Assembly: GCA_004431415.1 (NCBI GenBank)
Contig: QPMI01000479.1
Span: 62,001 to 126,000 of the forward strand
Direction: 5' to 3'
Source of the DNA: Cyanophora paradoxa
Lineage: Eukaryota; Glaucocystophyceae; Cyanophorales; Cyanophoraceae
Length of the DNA stretch: 64,000 nucleotides
A program made the translations under genes and the position numbers. This document shows, in pieces, positions 23,153 to 35,600 of this stretch. Positions within the stretch are counted from its first letter, which is position 1; each line of letters begins with the position of its first letter. The notes beneath the pieces are model-generated. The model searched no databases. It had not been told where the DNA came from and saw only the letters and a program-made list of their open reading frames with translations.

Positions 23153-24414
23153 ATGGAGAGGCCAAGGCGCTCGCGCTGTGACGCGGCGGGCGCCTGCATA
23201 CGAAACGAGCGCGCCGCGCTGCTGCGGCTGCTGGTCGGCGGCGCCGCGGTCGCGCTCGTTCTGCTGGAGCTTGCGGTGTGTTTGTGATGCCGCGCTGGGC
23301 CGTGCGCGCGCCGCCAGGCTGACTCGAGCTCGCCGCAGGGGGCGCTGCAGCCGGCGCTCGCATGCGAGCACGACCACGACCACGAGCACGAGCACGACCA
23401 CCACGACCACGATCATGAACACGAGCACGATCACGGGACGTGCTCGGCGGGCGCCTCTCAGTTCGAGTCGGCAGGCGCTACAGCCGGGCACGCGCACAAG
23501 GAGCTACTCGTGGAGCCGGGCGAGCGAATCATGGACGCCGTGCGAAAAGCTTCGCCAGGAGACACCGTCCGCCTCGCCCCCGGCCGGTCCGCGCGCGCGA
23601 AACGCGCACGCGAAACTTTAGATCTAGAATGTGCGCGACCCGAGCGGCCGGCCCAATCCCAATCCCGCCCCGCAGGTACGTGGAGGACGTTCTGCTGGAC
23701 AAGGATATCCGCCTCATCGGCCCGCGGACGGCGGTCCTTGAGTCGGACCAGGGCGACGCGCTGACGCTGCGGCGCCGCGCCGCGCCCGTCGTGAAGGGCA
23801 TCACCATCCGAGGCACCAACGGCTACGCGCTGCACATCTCCGGCGGGAGCCGAGCCGTGGTCGAAGACTGCGACATCGCGGTCACGTCCCAGCGCTCCTG
23901 CGTGCGAGTCGAGGGGCACTACACGGCCCCCGTGCTCCGCGGTGCGCGTACATGTACCCCCCCTCAGGGCCCGCCGCTCCGGCCGCGCCCCGGTCCCCTG
24001 AGAGCGGCGGCAGGGAACGAGGTGCACGACTGCCCGGGGTACGGCGTCTTCTTCTTCGGCCCCGCGTCGGGCGTCGTGGAGGTGCGCGTACCCCTCTGGA
24101 TTCCGACCAGCGGCCCCGCGCGCCGCGCTCACCTGAGCCCTTCCCCCCTCATCCCCCCAGGCGAACGACATCTCGGGGACGAACGGCGTGGGGGGCGTCT
24201 GCGTCTCGACGTACGCGTACCCCGTCATCCGCAAGAACAAAGTGCGTCTCCGGCTCTGTAGTTCACCGGCTCACCTGACTCTGATCTGAGTCAGATGCAC
24301 GACCTGCGCGTGGGCATCGAGCTGCGCGAGGGAAGCGACGCCTCGATCGACGACAACGCGCTGGAGCGCGTGCGGAAGTTCGTCCACTCGGAGCCCGACC
24401 GCAGCCGCATGTAG
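23153..24414 (+). CDS. Membrane-anchored His-rich right-handed beta-helix protein
   Basis: Exon 1 (23153-23275) encodes a basic start (MERPRRSRCD) and a hydrophobic helix at residues 22-41, a signal anchor or signal peptide. Exon 2 (23339-23586) begins GALQPALAC and then alternates His with Asp or Glu (residues 51-73, 12 His), a likely metal-binding linker. The remaining exons form a beta-helix of the PbH1/NosD/FBXO11-CASH type: GERIMDAVRKASPGDTVRLA, KDIRLIGPRTAVLES, GITIRGTNGYALHISGGSRA, VVEDCDIAV, NEVHDCPGYGVFFFG, ANDISGTNGVGGVCV, NKMHDLRVGIELREGS. The stop is TAG at 24412-24414. Such helices usually bind or cleave polysaccharides, or act as scaffolds. I see no clear catalytic motif, so the activity is open. 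The His-rich segment on a beta-helix is unusual. Confidence 0.75.
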
Positions 24415-24738
24415 CCTGGCGTATTCATATTATAATTATCATTGTCACACGTATACGTAGTATCTACTCGCATCCTTCTATCGACATGTCATATACACAC
24501 TGATATCGATTGTGAACTCAATGCAGCACACGAACCAAAGATCTAACTACTAGCAGAAGTCTGTCCCCCTGGGCCGCAGGGCCGAATTCGAAAGATGTTT
24601 AATCGGCGCCGGGCCGAAAAGAAGATCCCTGCCGAAGCCCAAGGCACGAGGGGCCCGGCACGGCCTGCGATGCGACCCTACGCGTTTGGCCGGTCGAAGT
24701 ACCCCGGGCGGGGGCTGATCTGCGAGCGGCCCGTGCGA
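24415..24738. other. Convergent intergenic region
   Basis: 324 bp between two gene ends. AT-rich 24415-24550 with ATATTATAATTATCATTG, then GC-rich. Probably both 3' UTRs. No gene seen. Confidence 0.4.
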
Positions 24739-26559
24739 CTAAGAGGAGCGTTCGCCTGCGGGGAGGGACCAGGCTAAAAATAGCACCTGGGCGCCGGGGC
24801 GCGGGCTGGGCGCCCGCAGCTGCTGCGAGGCCGTCCCGATCTTCTCGTCCAGGTGCCTCGAGCTCAGGCTGCCGGGGTACGCGTTAGTTGGTTGGCGAGG
24901 GCGCGGGGGGTACGGGGCCCCGGGAGGACTCGGGGGTACGTGCCTGATGTCGATGGCCACTTGCTGGGTGAGGTCGCCCCAGTCCTGCCGGGTACAGAGT
25001 TCAAGACGCCGAGAGGGCAGAGGGAACTGGGGTTCCAAGGCCGGGCGGAGGGGGGGAAAGGGGGAGGGGGAGGGCGGGGGGGGTACCTTGACCCACTTGA
25101 CCTGTACCCGGGAGCGCCCCACCTTCAGTCAGGAAAACGAAAACCAAAAAGGGGGCCGGAGAAGATTCGAGCGCGGACCTTGTCCATCATCTGGCGCGCC
25201 TCCGGAATGTGCAGCTTCCCGACCCACAGGTCGTGCGTGAACTGTTTCGAGCTGTACCCTCCCGGTATGTTCCCCTTGCGGATCAGGTCCTCCAGGAGCG
25301 CCTGCGGGTACGCGATCAGGTACGTGGGGGGGCGGGGGGGACGGACGGGGTACGCACGCGGATCGCGTTCAGAAAGTCGAGTGGGCCGATCTTCGTCGAC
25401 GCCTGCTGCTTCAGCGGGTCCTGGGGGGGGGGGGGTACGCGTGAGCTACAGGAAGCGGGGCTCACTCAGGCGGGGCTAACCTTGTCTGCGCATGCGGGTC
25501 GGTGCAGGAGCAGACGAGAGGGGAGGCGTGAGTAGCGGGCGAGCGCGGCGGGAAGGGGGGCGGAGGCCGCGGCCGCGGCAGCAGCGGAGACGGGAGGCGC
25601 ACAGCAGAGCCAAGTGTGCGGGCCGCCTGCGCCCAAAGCTCAGCGTCAAAGAAGCTACGTATACGGGCCGCGACGAGGCGGGCGACGGGCGACGTTCGCA
25701 CCCATGCCGGACTGCTGCTCGGCGTAGGCGATCTGCGGATCGGATCGGGGGCGTCAGTCGCTCACTGAGACAGTGGGACGGCCGATCCGCCGGCGCGCGC
25801 GGCGCTCGTGGCGCGCCTGGTCGTGGATGCTGCCGTTGGCGCTGCTGGCCGCCATGAAGACGACGTGGCCTGCGAATGCGCATGCCGCAGGTCCGACGGT
25901 CAAACCGGAAGCATTGCGCCGCCGGCGCGGAGATATATATATAGCCTAAGAGATACTTCTGATACAAGCAAACTTAAGGCTCAGCGGCTTGCATGCCCGA
26001 CAGGGCAGAGTCTTAACTCTATAGCTACCGCCGCACCTAAGCCACCTTAGGCTATCGATCCGCCAGCTAGCTCGAGCCGCTGCGCAGTGCGCACCGGACG
26101 TGTCCATGAACTCTACGCGGTACATGATGCGCTCGCGCATGGCCGAGCCGGCCGAGCCGGCGCCGGCAGGCACGACGTCGGACGTGTAGGCGACGGCCTT
26201 GTGGTACCTGTCCTCGTCCGCCGCGCCGACCCTGCGGCCCACCACGCGCATGTGGTGGTTCTCGAAGGTGCACCTGCATGCGCGGGCGGGCGCGGGACGC
26301 GCGTCAGCTCCGAGCGCTTCGCGGCGAGGGCGCGGGCGAGCCCGCCGGCGCCGCGCACCCCGCTGAGGCTTTCGCGCGGAGCTGTTCAATCTGAGAGCGC
26401 AAAGAAGGAAGAAATGTCAGCGGGCTGCGCGGGCCGCCGGGCGCCCGCGGCGGCGCGGCCGCTTCGAACCGCGGATGCGACGGTCTGAAGCACGGGCTCC
26501 AGGGCGAATGGCTGCGCGTGGTCGGGCGCCCCCGAGGTGTGCGAGGAGTTGTTGCCCAT
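24739..26559 (-). CDS. Unrecognised multi-exon protein
   Basis: Start ATG 26559 (MGNNSSHTSGAPDHAQPFAL), stop TAG at 24739-24741 after ANAPLS. Exons that read well between consensus borders are: IEQLRAKAS near 26360-26380; CTFENHHMRVVGRRVGAADE followed by DRYHKAVAYTSDVVP near 26160-26275; MRERIMYRVEFMDTSG; GHVVFMAASSANGSIHDQAR near 25800-25860; IAYAEQQSGM near 25710-25735; PLKQQASTKIGPLDFLNAIR near 25360-25420; ALLEDLIRKGNIPGGYSSKQ then FTHDLWVGKLHIPEARQMMD near 25180-25300; SRVQVKWVK near 25085-25120; DWGDLTQQVAIDIR near 24945-24985; SSRHLDEKIGTASQQLRAP near 24800-24875. The GTACCCC motif in minus orientation marks its introns. I cannot name a family. The helical, charged character suggests an intracellular, non-membrane protein. 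Confidence 0.55.
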
Positions 26560-27261
26560 GGTCGGCGGCTGCCGGGGCCGCCGGGCGGTTAGCTATCGAC
26601 CGAACGTCATTGCAACGGGCTCGGGTGTGAACTGCCGCATGCGGCCGCCCGCGCGCGCGGGACGCGCGTTGTTCTAAAGGCTTCCCGCGTTCAACAGTCG
26701 AACAACGCTTTGTGAGTGCGCGGGGTTGGCCCCGGTGCCCGCTGGATCGCCGAGGAGTCACGAACCTAGGAGCTCCGAACTAACGCTCACACACGCACGC
26801 CGTTGGCGGCTGGCTCGGCCGCTGTTGAACGAGTGCTCGCCCACTGCTCGAGCGCCCGCAAGCGAGACCCCGAAGAAGCTCTCAGCGAAGTACGTATACG
26901 AAAGTTCAGCACTCGTCGGCTTGACCTCAAGCCGCACGTGTGCACAGCCTCCGAATTCGATCGGGCTCCCAGCGAGTCTCCCGACGCCTCTAACTGCAGA
27001 CAGTACTGGTACGACCCTGCAGGGCGACCCTGGCTAACAGCATTGCTACGGCAGGGCCCTGGCTCAGCGGCTACGCCCTACGCGGTTGTTCGAGCCGGCG
27101 CCCCGCGCCTCCTCCGAGTCGGCTGGGCGGAGGCTGCGGTCAGACAGGCGCGTGCGTGCGCGGAATTCGCGATGCGCGCGCCGGGCCTGTCCGCACCGGC
27201 TCCGGCTCGCCTCCGCCCCCATCATCTGGATCCCCATCCGCGCCCGCCCCCGTCCCCAGCC
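26560..27261. other. Intergenic region
   Basis: About 0.7 kb between the RNase H1 stop and the start of the next minus-strand gene. A long plus-strand ORF (26803-27807) runs through it into RNase H1 antisense sequence and has no domain features; I take it as chance coding in GC-rich DNA. Confidence 0.4.
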
Positions 27262-28681
27262 CTAACTCCTGCGCACCGTCCGCGTATGATTAGAGAGTGT
27301 GGTGCGGGCGTGGGCGAGGCGGAGGCTCTCGGATCGCACCGCGAAATCCTCCTCCACCTCCTCCTCTTCTTCTTCGAGCCCGCGCCCCATGCGGTCCACC
27401 TCCGCTGGGTGGCTCAGCTCCCGCGGCACGTCGTCCCCGCTCAGCCTCCGGTCCACCCCTTCGCCCGAGACCGCCGCGTCCGAGGCAAGGGCGTCCGCCC
27501 GCTCGTTCCCGACGTGGCCGGCGTGCCCCTGGGTCGCAATCGAATGGAATCGGCTCGGATCAAATTCGGATCAAATCTCAGGCGCGAACCTTCACCCAGT
27601 GCCAGTGAAGGGCGTGGCCCGCGGCCCTCGCCCCCTCCACCGCCTCGTCCAGCGCCTCCCACAGACCCCGGTTCAGCACCTGCGCGCGCCGTCAAGCCGC
27701 AGACAGCAACAAGCGCCGACGCCCCGGCCGCGGCCCGCCCCGCCCCGCCCCGCCGCGCACCGGCTCGTCCTTGTTCCGCATCCAGTCCGCGCGCTTCCAC
27801 TTCTTGATCCAGTCGGTTATCCCGTCCCTCACGTACTTAGAGTCTACGAAGACGTGGACGCTGCGGGAGGCGGTGTGAGCCGCGGGCGCCGGCGCCGCGG
27901 CGGCGGAGGTGCGGGCGGGCGGGCGGCAGGACTTGTGCGGCGGATGCTCGGGAAGCAGCTCCATGGCAGAGATGACGGCCCGCAGCTCCATTCGGTTGTT
28001 CGTCGTGTCGGGGTCGTGCCCACTGCGCTCGACTAGCACCGGGCCGCCCGCCGCGCCCTCCGGCGGCCTCCGCACCACCACGCAGCCCCATCCGCCCGCG
28101 CGGCACCCGTCGCGCTTCCCCTTGCACGCCCCGTCTGCGGGGCGGCGTCGGGATGCGGAGCGCAGGCGGGCGCGGCGCGGGCGGCACCGGCGAAGAGAAC
28201 GCAGGTGCCGTGCTTGTGCGGGTCAAGCATCTCCCGCTCAGACACAATGCTCGAGCGCACGGGCGCCTCTCCCTGCTTGGGCGCGGTCCTCCTCGTGCGG
28301 GTCCTGGGGCCAGGCTCGAGCTCGCCGCGGCAGAACGCGTCGGCGTCTGCCTGCGAGCTGAACTTCTTGAATCTTGCGCCCTTGAAGTGCCGCACCTGCT
28401 CTTCGCACTCCGCCCTGCGCGTGGCGCTTGGCCGTGCGATCGGCGGGCCGGTGGACCGGGACTGACCACGTCGAGTACACGCCCGGCCTGCGCCCAGCGC
28501 GCACGGCGTAGAAGCTTGGCTTGACGCGTGCCTTTCGGCTCAGGGCGACGAGCAGGGACGGCCCCTGCCACTGCGGCGCTGGAGGGCGACTCCGGACGAA
28601 GGCTGCCGTACCGATCGGCACGGGGAGGCCCGCGCAAGCTCTCCTTTGCGGAAGGGACCGCAGCAGCAGCGCGAGGAACAT
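27262..28681 (-). CDS. RNASEH1: Ribonuclease H1 with N-terminal hybrid-binding domain
   Basis: Multi-exon gene. The ATG at 28681 is chosen because the leader (MFLALLLRSLPQRRACAG) looks like a mitochondrial presequence; stop at 27262-27264. The N-terminal hybrid-binding (viroplasmin-like) domain reads KPSFYAVRAGRRPGVYSTW, then after an intron AECEEQVRHFKGARFKKFSS, QADADAFCRG. The catalytic RNase H fold keeps all four acidic residues: ADGACKGK (formed across an intron), NNRMELRAVISAMELL, VHVFVDSKYV and GHAGHVGNERADALA. The W-rich handle (WIKKWKRADW) and HWHWVKGHAGH motif are present. The enzyme cuts RNA in RNA-DNA hybrids in nucleus and mitochondria. The C-terminus extends by about 50 residues beyond the fold with a Glu-rich run (GLEEEEEEVEEDFAV). 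Confidence 0.9.
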
Positions 28682-29315
28682 CTCCGGCGACGGCGGGGCG
28701 CCAAAGAAGCCAAAGTCGCTGGGGTACACGTGGCTGCGAATCGCATACCCCTGCAATTCGCGCGGGCGGTTTGGCGCGCGAACGGCCCTCCTGAAGGTGC
28801 GTTGCGCGAGGGCGATGGCTCTAGGATGAGGGGGAGACACAGCAGCTCGCCCGCACGCGGCGCTTCGCCAGCGAGCAGCCCCAACATCTTTCGCGCCCCG
28901 GATCGCATCCACGCGCAAGAGCGCGCAGCACATTGGCGATAGTGATAGAGCCAGGGTTCACCGGTTCTGACGCGTCGTCGCGTGGGCGCAGGCATCGACG
29001 TGCCTTTGAGGGTGGAAGGTTGGTGCACTGCCTGCCCGACGAAGCACTGCCGCTTTCTTCGCGCCAACCATCCGCCGCGCAGCGCGGAGCGAACGAGAGC
29101 ATCCCGCATCGGCGCGTGCGAGGAAGTCTTCAAACCTTCCTTCCGCGTGCCAGAGCACCGCTGACGGGCTTGGGTGGGTGCAGGGTGCAGGATTGGCGCT
29201 CGAACGGGCGAGAAGCGCAGCAGCCGCGGCGCGGTGGCCAGCCGATCGCAGCGGCGCCAGCCGCAGCAGTAGCGAGGCTCTGATTCCTCGCGTGGGCGAG
29301 TAGCTGCTGGGCGCG
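28682..29315. other. Divergent intergenic region
   Basis: 634 bp upstream of both RNase H1 (minus) and the CHD gene (plus). Minus-strand ORFs from 28933 and 29133 continue into RNase H1 exon 1 or beside it and could be 5' exons, but no conserved feature supports this. Promoters of both genes should be here. Confidence 0.35.
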
Positions 29316-29590
29316 ATGATGCCGGACGACGTGGCGGGCCACACGAGCGACATCAGCGAGGAGTCGCCGTTGAAGTTCGCGGCCCGCCGCGAGGAGGAGC
29401 CCGAAGACATCCCGGAAGGCGATGGCGAGGACGAGGATGTCGACGTGGACGACGACGAGGGCGCCGAGGGGCCCGTCGGCACGCTCGCCGCGCGCTCCCT
29501 GCCGCCCGCGGCGCGTGCCGCCGGGGGGCAGCAGCAGCAGTCAGCGCACCCGGGCGGCGAGCGCCTCGCGTCTGTTCTGAAGCCGCAGTC

Positions 29591-29631
<41 letters not shown>

Positions 29632-32600
29632 CGCAGCAGCAGGCGCGGTTCCGCGCTGGGGCGCCGCCGTCGCTCATCCAGTCGCTGCAGACGGGCAAAG
29701 CGTACAGCAAGGAATCCAAGCAGCGGAAAGTGGATTCGCTGGACGAGGAGGGCCGCGAGGACGACGCCGCGCGCAACTTCGCGGAGCAAGTCAGCGCCTA
29801 CGCGTACGCTGGGAGCAGGGGCGGCGGGGCCGCTCCGGGCGGCTCCGACGCGCCGATGCGCAAGCGGGCGCGTCCGCCCCGCCGCCGCCGCTCGCGTCTC
29901 CGCTCTTCTGCGGCCTCTGATGGGAGCGCTCCGCAGTTGAAGCGCATGTCCGACGACGACGACGAGGAGGCCGAGTACGATCCGGACCAGAAGCCGGCGG
30001 CTGCGCCGGCGCCAATCCCGGCGCCCACGCGGCGCCAGGCGGCGGCGGCGTCGGCGCTGGCGCGGCAGCGGGCCGATCTCTCCGAGTTCGCGGGCGACCC
30101 CTTCATGCGGAGCTCGCGCCGGGCGGCCCAGAAGGCCATCGCGTCGATGCACGCCAAGCCCCAGCTCGCCTATGGCGAGGACGAGGTCGGCCGCGCCGTA
30201 CCCGTCCCCTCTCTCGTCCCCCTTCTGCAGCCAACTGAATTTGATCGCAGGACCAGTTCGACGAGGAGGAAGAGGAGGAGGAGGACGGAGGATCCCGCAA
30301 GCGCCGGGGCGGCCGCGGGCGCGACGAGGACTACAAGTGCGTTCCTCTGTGCCGAACTGCTGCGGCGGCTCGGCTCCCCGCCTCACGCCCGGGCCCGCAG
30401 CGAGGACCGGCCGAAGCGGCAGCGCGGCTGGAACGACGACGAGGAGGACGACGACGAGGACGACGACATTGAGGTACCCCCCGCCCTGTTGCCTCCGCCG
30501 GGGCGCCCCGGCGCCTTCCCCCGCCCCCGCCGATCGTCGGCGCAGCTGGACGACGAGGAAGAGTGGGGCGTGCGGCGCACGCGGAGCCGCTCGGGCCTCC
30601 GCCCCCGCCGCGGCGCTGCGTCGAACTCTAAGGAGGCTATCTGGGCAGTCATCCGCAAAGGCGAGCTTGCGGGTTTGGATCCCGCCGGGTCCGCTTTTCT
30701 GAGGCGCTCCTTCGGCCGCAGAGCGGGAGGAGCGCGTGCCCAAACGCGCGGCTGCGGTCCTGGCCAAGAAATCGTACAAGGAGGTGCGCGCGGGGTACCG
30801 CGAAGCTTCGAGCCCCGCCTCGCCGACCGACGCGGGTACAGGAATCGAGCGACGGGGAGGGGGACGAGGAGCGCTGCGACGGCGGCGGCGGCGGCGGCCG
30901 GCGGGCGGCGCGGGCATCGGGGGGCAGCGGCGGCTCGCGGCGGCACGCGGCGACGCGGCGCGGGGCCTCCGGCAAGCAGCAGTGGAGCCGCCTGCGCCGC
31001 GGCGGCGACGATGACGATTCGGTGAGGGCGAGAGCTTCCTTCCTTCCTTCCTTCGGCCCGCGCCGCCTCAGCTCACTCCGCTCACTTCTGCCCCTCAGGA
31101 GGGGAGCGAGAGCTCTGCGTCGGACAGCGGCTCGGGCGTGGAGGACGAGGAGGGGGGGGCCGAGTTCGAGGACACGGGGGACCCCCTCCACCGCCCCGTG
31201 CGCCCCGCCGCGCCGCGCCCGGCCCGATCAGAACGATCCACCCGAAAGATTTGATCGCTGACCTTCTTCCTCGGGGCAGCACACGATCGAGCGCATCATC
31301 GCGCGGCGCAAGTTCGCCACGTCGCCGGACGGCGAGAAGAGCGAGTGGCGCTACCTCGTCAAGTACAAGGCGAGCGGCCGCCGTACCCCCTTTACCCCCC
31401 TTTCCTCTCCCCTTTCTGAATCGTACCCCAGGACGAGTCGTACCTGCGCGTGAAGTGGCTCACGGAGGACGTCGTTGAAGGGACCAGCACCCACGTCCGT
31501 ACTCGCTTCACGCTCCACTCCCTCCCGCCTCTGAACGGGTACCCCTCCGCAGGACCGGCAGCGCCTCCGCCGCTTCATCGACAGTTGGGAGCACCACCAC
31601 CACCACTCGAAGGTATGCCGCCTTTCCTTCGTCAGAGCTCTCTGTTGTACCCCTGCTCACCCCTCGCCCCGCCTTAGATGGTTCCCTACGGGGGGGAGGT
31701 GCCCCTGAAGGAGTACATCAAGCCCGAGCACCTCACGGCGAGCCTCTGCGTACCCCCCGACCGCCACCCGTACCCCCGCTGAGATCCGTTCCCCCGACAG
31801 ATCGACCGCATCCTCGCCCAAAGGGGGGACCCCAACTACGTTCCCGCGCCGTCCCCCGTACCCAAGGCCGAGGTCCTCCCCCCCTGTCCGCGGAATCCCG
31901 TACCCCCGTACGATTCCCCCCCCCCCACAGGACGTCAAGATGGAGGACGTGAAGCAGGAGGGGGGTACGGAGGAGGCCCCGGTGGACGTTATGGATGCCG
32001 AGTCGGCCCCCCCGGCCGCCGCCGTCAAGCCCGAGCCATCGGAGGACGACGAGGTACCCCCCTTTCTTTCTCCTACCCCGTTCTGGATCGAACGAACCCC
32101 GTACCCCAGGTGGACGTCGTGGACACGGCCCCCGCGCCATCTCCTTCCCCCCCGCCGGCGCCCTCGCCCTCGCCCTCGCCGCCGCCGGCCGCCAGCCCCA
32201 AGGCCGAGGAGGGGGACGGGGAGGGCGAGGCGGAGTACCAGCCGGGGGCGGACGCCGCGGTGAAGGCCGAGAAGGCGGAGGAGGCGGCGGCCGCGCCCCC
32301 GGCGCACGAGGATGAGGAGGCGCCCGTCCGACCCCGCCCCCGCCGCCGCGGTGCGCGCCTCTCCCCTCTCTCCTGCTCCTCGGTTCGCCATCTCGTAAAT
32401 GTTGATTGTACCCCTCGGCAGGCCGCGCGAGCCCGCCCGCCGAGGGCCCCTCCGAGCCCTTCGAGTACCTCATCAAGTGGCGCGGCTCCGGGTACGGTTT
32501 CCATTCTCATCTCAAGTTCGTCCTTCGTACCCCCCTCACGCTATTTTTAGGTACGAGTTCGCGACGTGGGAACCGCCGGAGATGCTGGAGAATCTTCCGG

Positions 32601-35600
32601 GGTACAGGGAACGCCTCGACGAGTTCTCGCGCGCCCCGTACGCCAACCCCTTCGACGAGGCCAAGGCGCGTACCCCCCTTTTTGTCTTAACTAGGCCCCC
32701 CCTCCACCCCCCACACCCACCCCCAAAAGACTCCCCCCTGACCGCTTTGTTGTTTTGTTCGGGCGGCAGGCGCTGAAATTGGAGCGGAAGGAGCGCGGGG
32801 ACGAGAACGTCGTCAATTTCACAGACACGTGCGTGAAATCTAATAAACAAACACCTTCGCCAAACATTCTCTTAGAGCCAAACACTCTCTATCTAGTCGC
32901 CGCATAGAACCGAAGCAAAGCATTCCCCAAGTAAGAACTCGGCTACTCGTTTCATAGGAAATCAGTCTCACATAGAAAACTCGTAGCTGCATATTACAGC
33001 GCTCGTAGCTGCGCTTGGGAGCTGCCGCACCGCCTCTATGGACCGGACTACTGCTGATAGCCAAGAATGGGTATTAAAATTATGTGCAGCATGCTTAGAA
33101 GCTTCATGGGGATGTAATGAATCCTCAAAAGCTTGGAGTAATTCCTTGTGTTTTATCTGGTCTTATTATTAATGATCTTCTTCTCCTTCCTCCGCTTCAA
33201 CTTATCTAATTGACGGGCGCCGCATCAGGTTCCGAAACGGGAACGAGCTCCGGTCGTACCAGCAGGAGGGCGTCAAGTGGTGCGCGAAACCCCGTACCCC
33301 GACCCGCTTCCCCGCCCCCCTCGACGATCCTCCCCCCTCTCCCCCTTCCCCCTTCTTTCGCAGGCTCGCCTCCTGCTTCCTCGCGAACCGAAACTCGATC
33401 CTCGCCGACGAAATGGGTGAGTACCCCCCGAAAGCAACCCCGCCGCAGGCCCTCACCGGGGCGCGCAGGGCTGGGCAAGACGGTACAGTCCGTGACGTTC
33501 CTCGAGTGGCTCCGCAAGGTGCGCTGGATTGATGTCTTATCAATCTTATCGGACTTCATCGGATTCCTTTACGATGTGGTCATTCTTATTGTGCGGCCTA
33601 CTTGCAGGACCGGACGCTCTGCGGGCCCTTCCTCATTGTGGCGCCCCTATCCAGTGCGCTCCTTCCCCCCCCCCCTTTCGCCCCGCCTCTACCCCCCCTT
33701 CCCTTCCCCGCCCTGACCGGCCGCAGCGATCCCCAACTGGGAGCGCGAGTTCCGCAGCTGGTCGGGTGCGCGCGCGCGCGCACCCCCCACCCCCGAGCGA
33801 ACGAAGCCTTTCTTCTCTGATCTCAACCGCGTACCCCGTCCCCCGGCAGACATGTACGTGGTGGTGTACCACGGGACGGCCATCGGGCGGCAGGTGCAGC
33901 GCGACACGGACTGGTTCAACAACGCCAACGACTACCGGGTGCGCACGCGCCCCCCCGCCCAGCCCGTCCTGGACAGAGCGTGCGGGCCTGACGCCGCTCC
34001 CTCCCGGCCCTCGCCCCCGGCCCCGCCCCGCCCCGCAGATGAAGCACTACCGCTTCCACGCGCTCATCACGACGCCCGAGGTCCTCCTGCAGGTCGGGCC
34101 GGCGTACCCCCCCTTCCTGCGGTCCGCCGCGCCCCTCCTCCCTTATCCTGAGGCCCGCCCGCGCAGGACGCCTCGCACCTGAAGCCGATCAAGTTCAAGT
34201 GCACGATCTTCGACGAGGGACACAAGCTCAAGAACAAGGTGTGTGCAGTCCGTTGTTAAAGTTCTTGTAGGAACTACCCACCTACCTACGCCCGAACTAA
34301 CTACTAGCCGAACCAACGAACTAAATAACTAACAAAGAAGCGCGCCGTATTAACTACCTAAGAAGCGCTAATCATTCATCCATGTAACTAACCAACTTCC
34401 CACCCCGCCCCCCCAATTCTCCCCCCGCAGGACTCGAAGCTTGCGATTTGCGTGCGGGAGCTCAACCTGGGGCACTTCGTGCTCCTCACGGGGACCCCCA
34501 TCCAGGCCCGCCCCCGCCCCCGCCCCGCCTTCTCCCCGCGTCCTTCCCCCGCGCGCAACGATAGAGCTTGCGCTCCGTCTCGGCTCACGGCCGCCCGCCG
34601 CAGAACAACACGGAGGAGCTCTTTAACCTGCTCTCCCTCATCGACGAGCGCGCCTTCTGGTGCGCCCGCACGCCCGCCCGCCCGCCCGCGCGCCCGCCCG
34701 CCGGCGCCCTTCTAGCTGGCTGGCTGCCTCAGCGCCACGCCGCCCCCGACCCCGCCCCCCTCGCGCCATGAGCTAGCTCCCATCGCCTGGGGCCGCGCTA
34801 TCCCTACGCCTCGCCGCCCGTCTTGACGCCCGCCCAAGTCAAGTTATCTCACGCCCGCCCCCTCCCACCAGGGACCGGGAGGACTTCCTGGCCAAGTTCG
34901 GCTCCATGAAGGACGCCGGCCAGGTCGAGGAGCTCCACAAGCTCATCTCCCCCTACCTCGTCCGCTCCCAACCCGCCCGCCCGAGGGAGGGAGGGAGGAT
35001 GAGAGAGGACGGCGGGCAGAGCATAGCATAGCTAAGCGGCCCGGCGGCTCTACCCCGCCCGCCCGCCCATCTGACGGCCCCGCCCCCCGCCCCTCTCGCC
35101 CCCGGGGCGCAGCTGCGGCGGCTGAAGGAGGACGTGGAGAAGTCGCTGCTGCCCAAGGAGGAGTGCGTCATCGAGATCGAGCGTGCGCCCGCCCCGCCTT
35201 GGCTTGCTTGGCCCCGGCTCGACCGGCCCTCCAGCTCACTTACTCACGCTCGCCCCCCCGCCTCCCCGCGCAGTGACGGTGCTGCAGAAGCGCTGCTACC
35301 GCTCCGTGCTCGACCGCAACTTCGAGCACCTCGCCCAGGGCGCCGGCGCCCGCCGTGCGCCCGCCCCCGCCCTCGCCCCGCCCCAACCCGCCCCGCCACG
35401 CCCTGCTCCGCCCTGCACTCTCCTAGGAGCTCTGGCGTCCTTCTGGTTCAGAGTTAAGATAGAGCCGGCTCCGAGCCCCGCCCAGACCTGCCCTCCCCGC
35501 CCCATTAGACATGAGCTCTAATGAGCTCTAATTAGACATGGAGCCCTCGCTCCGCCCCGCCCCGCCCCGCCCCGCCTCTACCTCCCCGTGGGTTTCGCGC

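Noticed and set aside
26803-27807. Plus-strand ORF of 334 codons.
   Set aside because: It overlaps RNase H1 exons in antisense and has only Pro/Arg-rich sequence, as expected by chance in GC-rich DNA.
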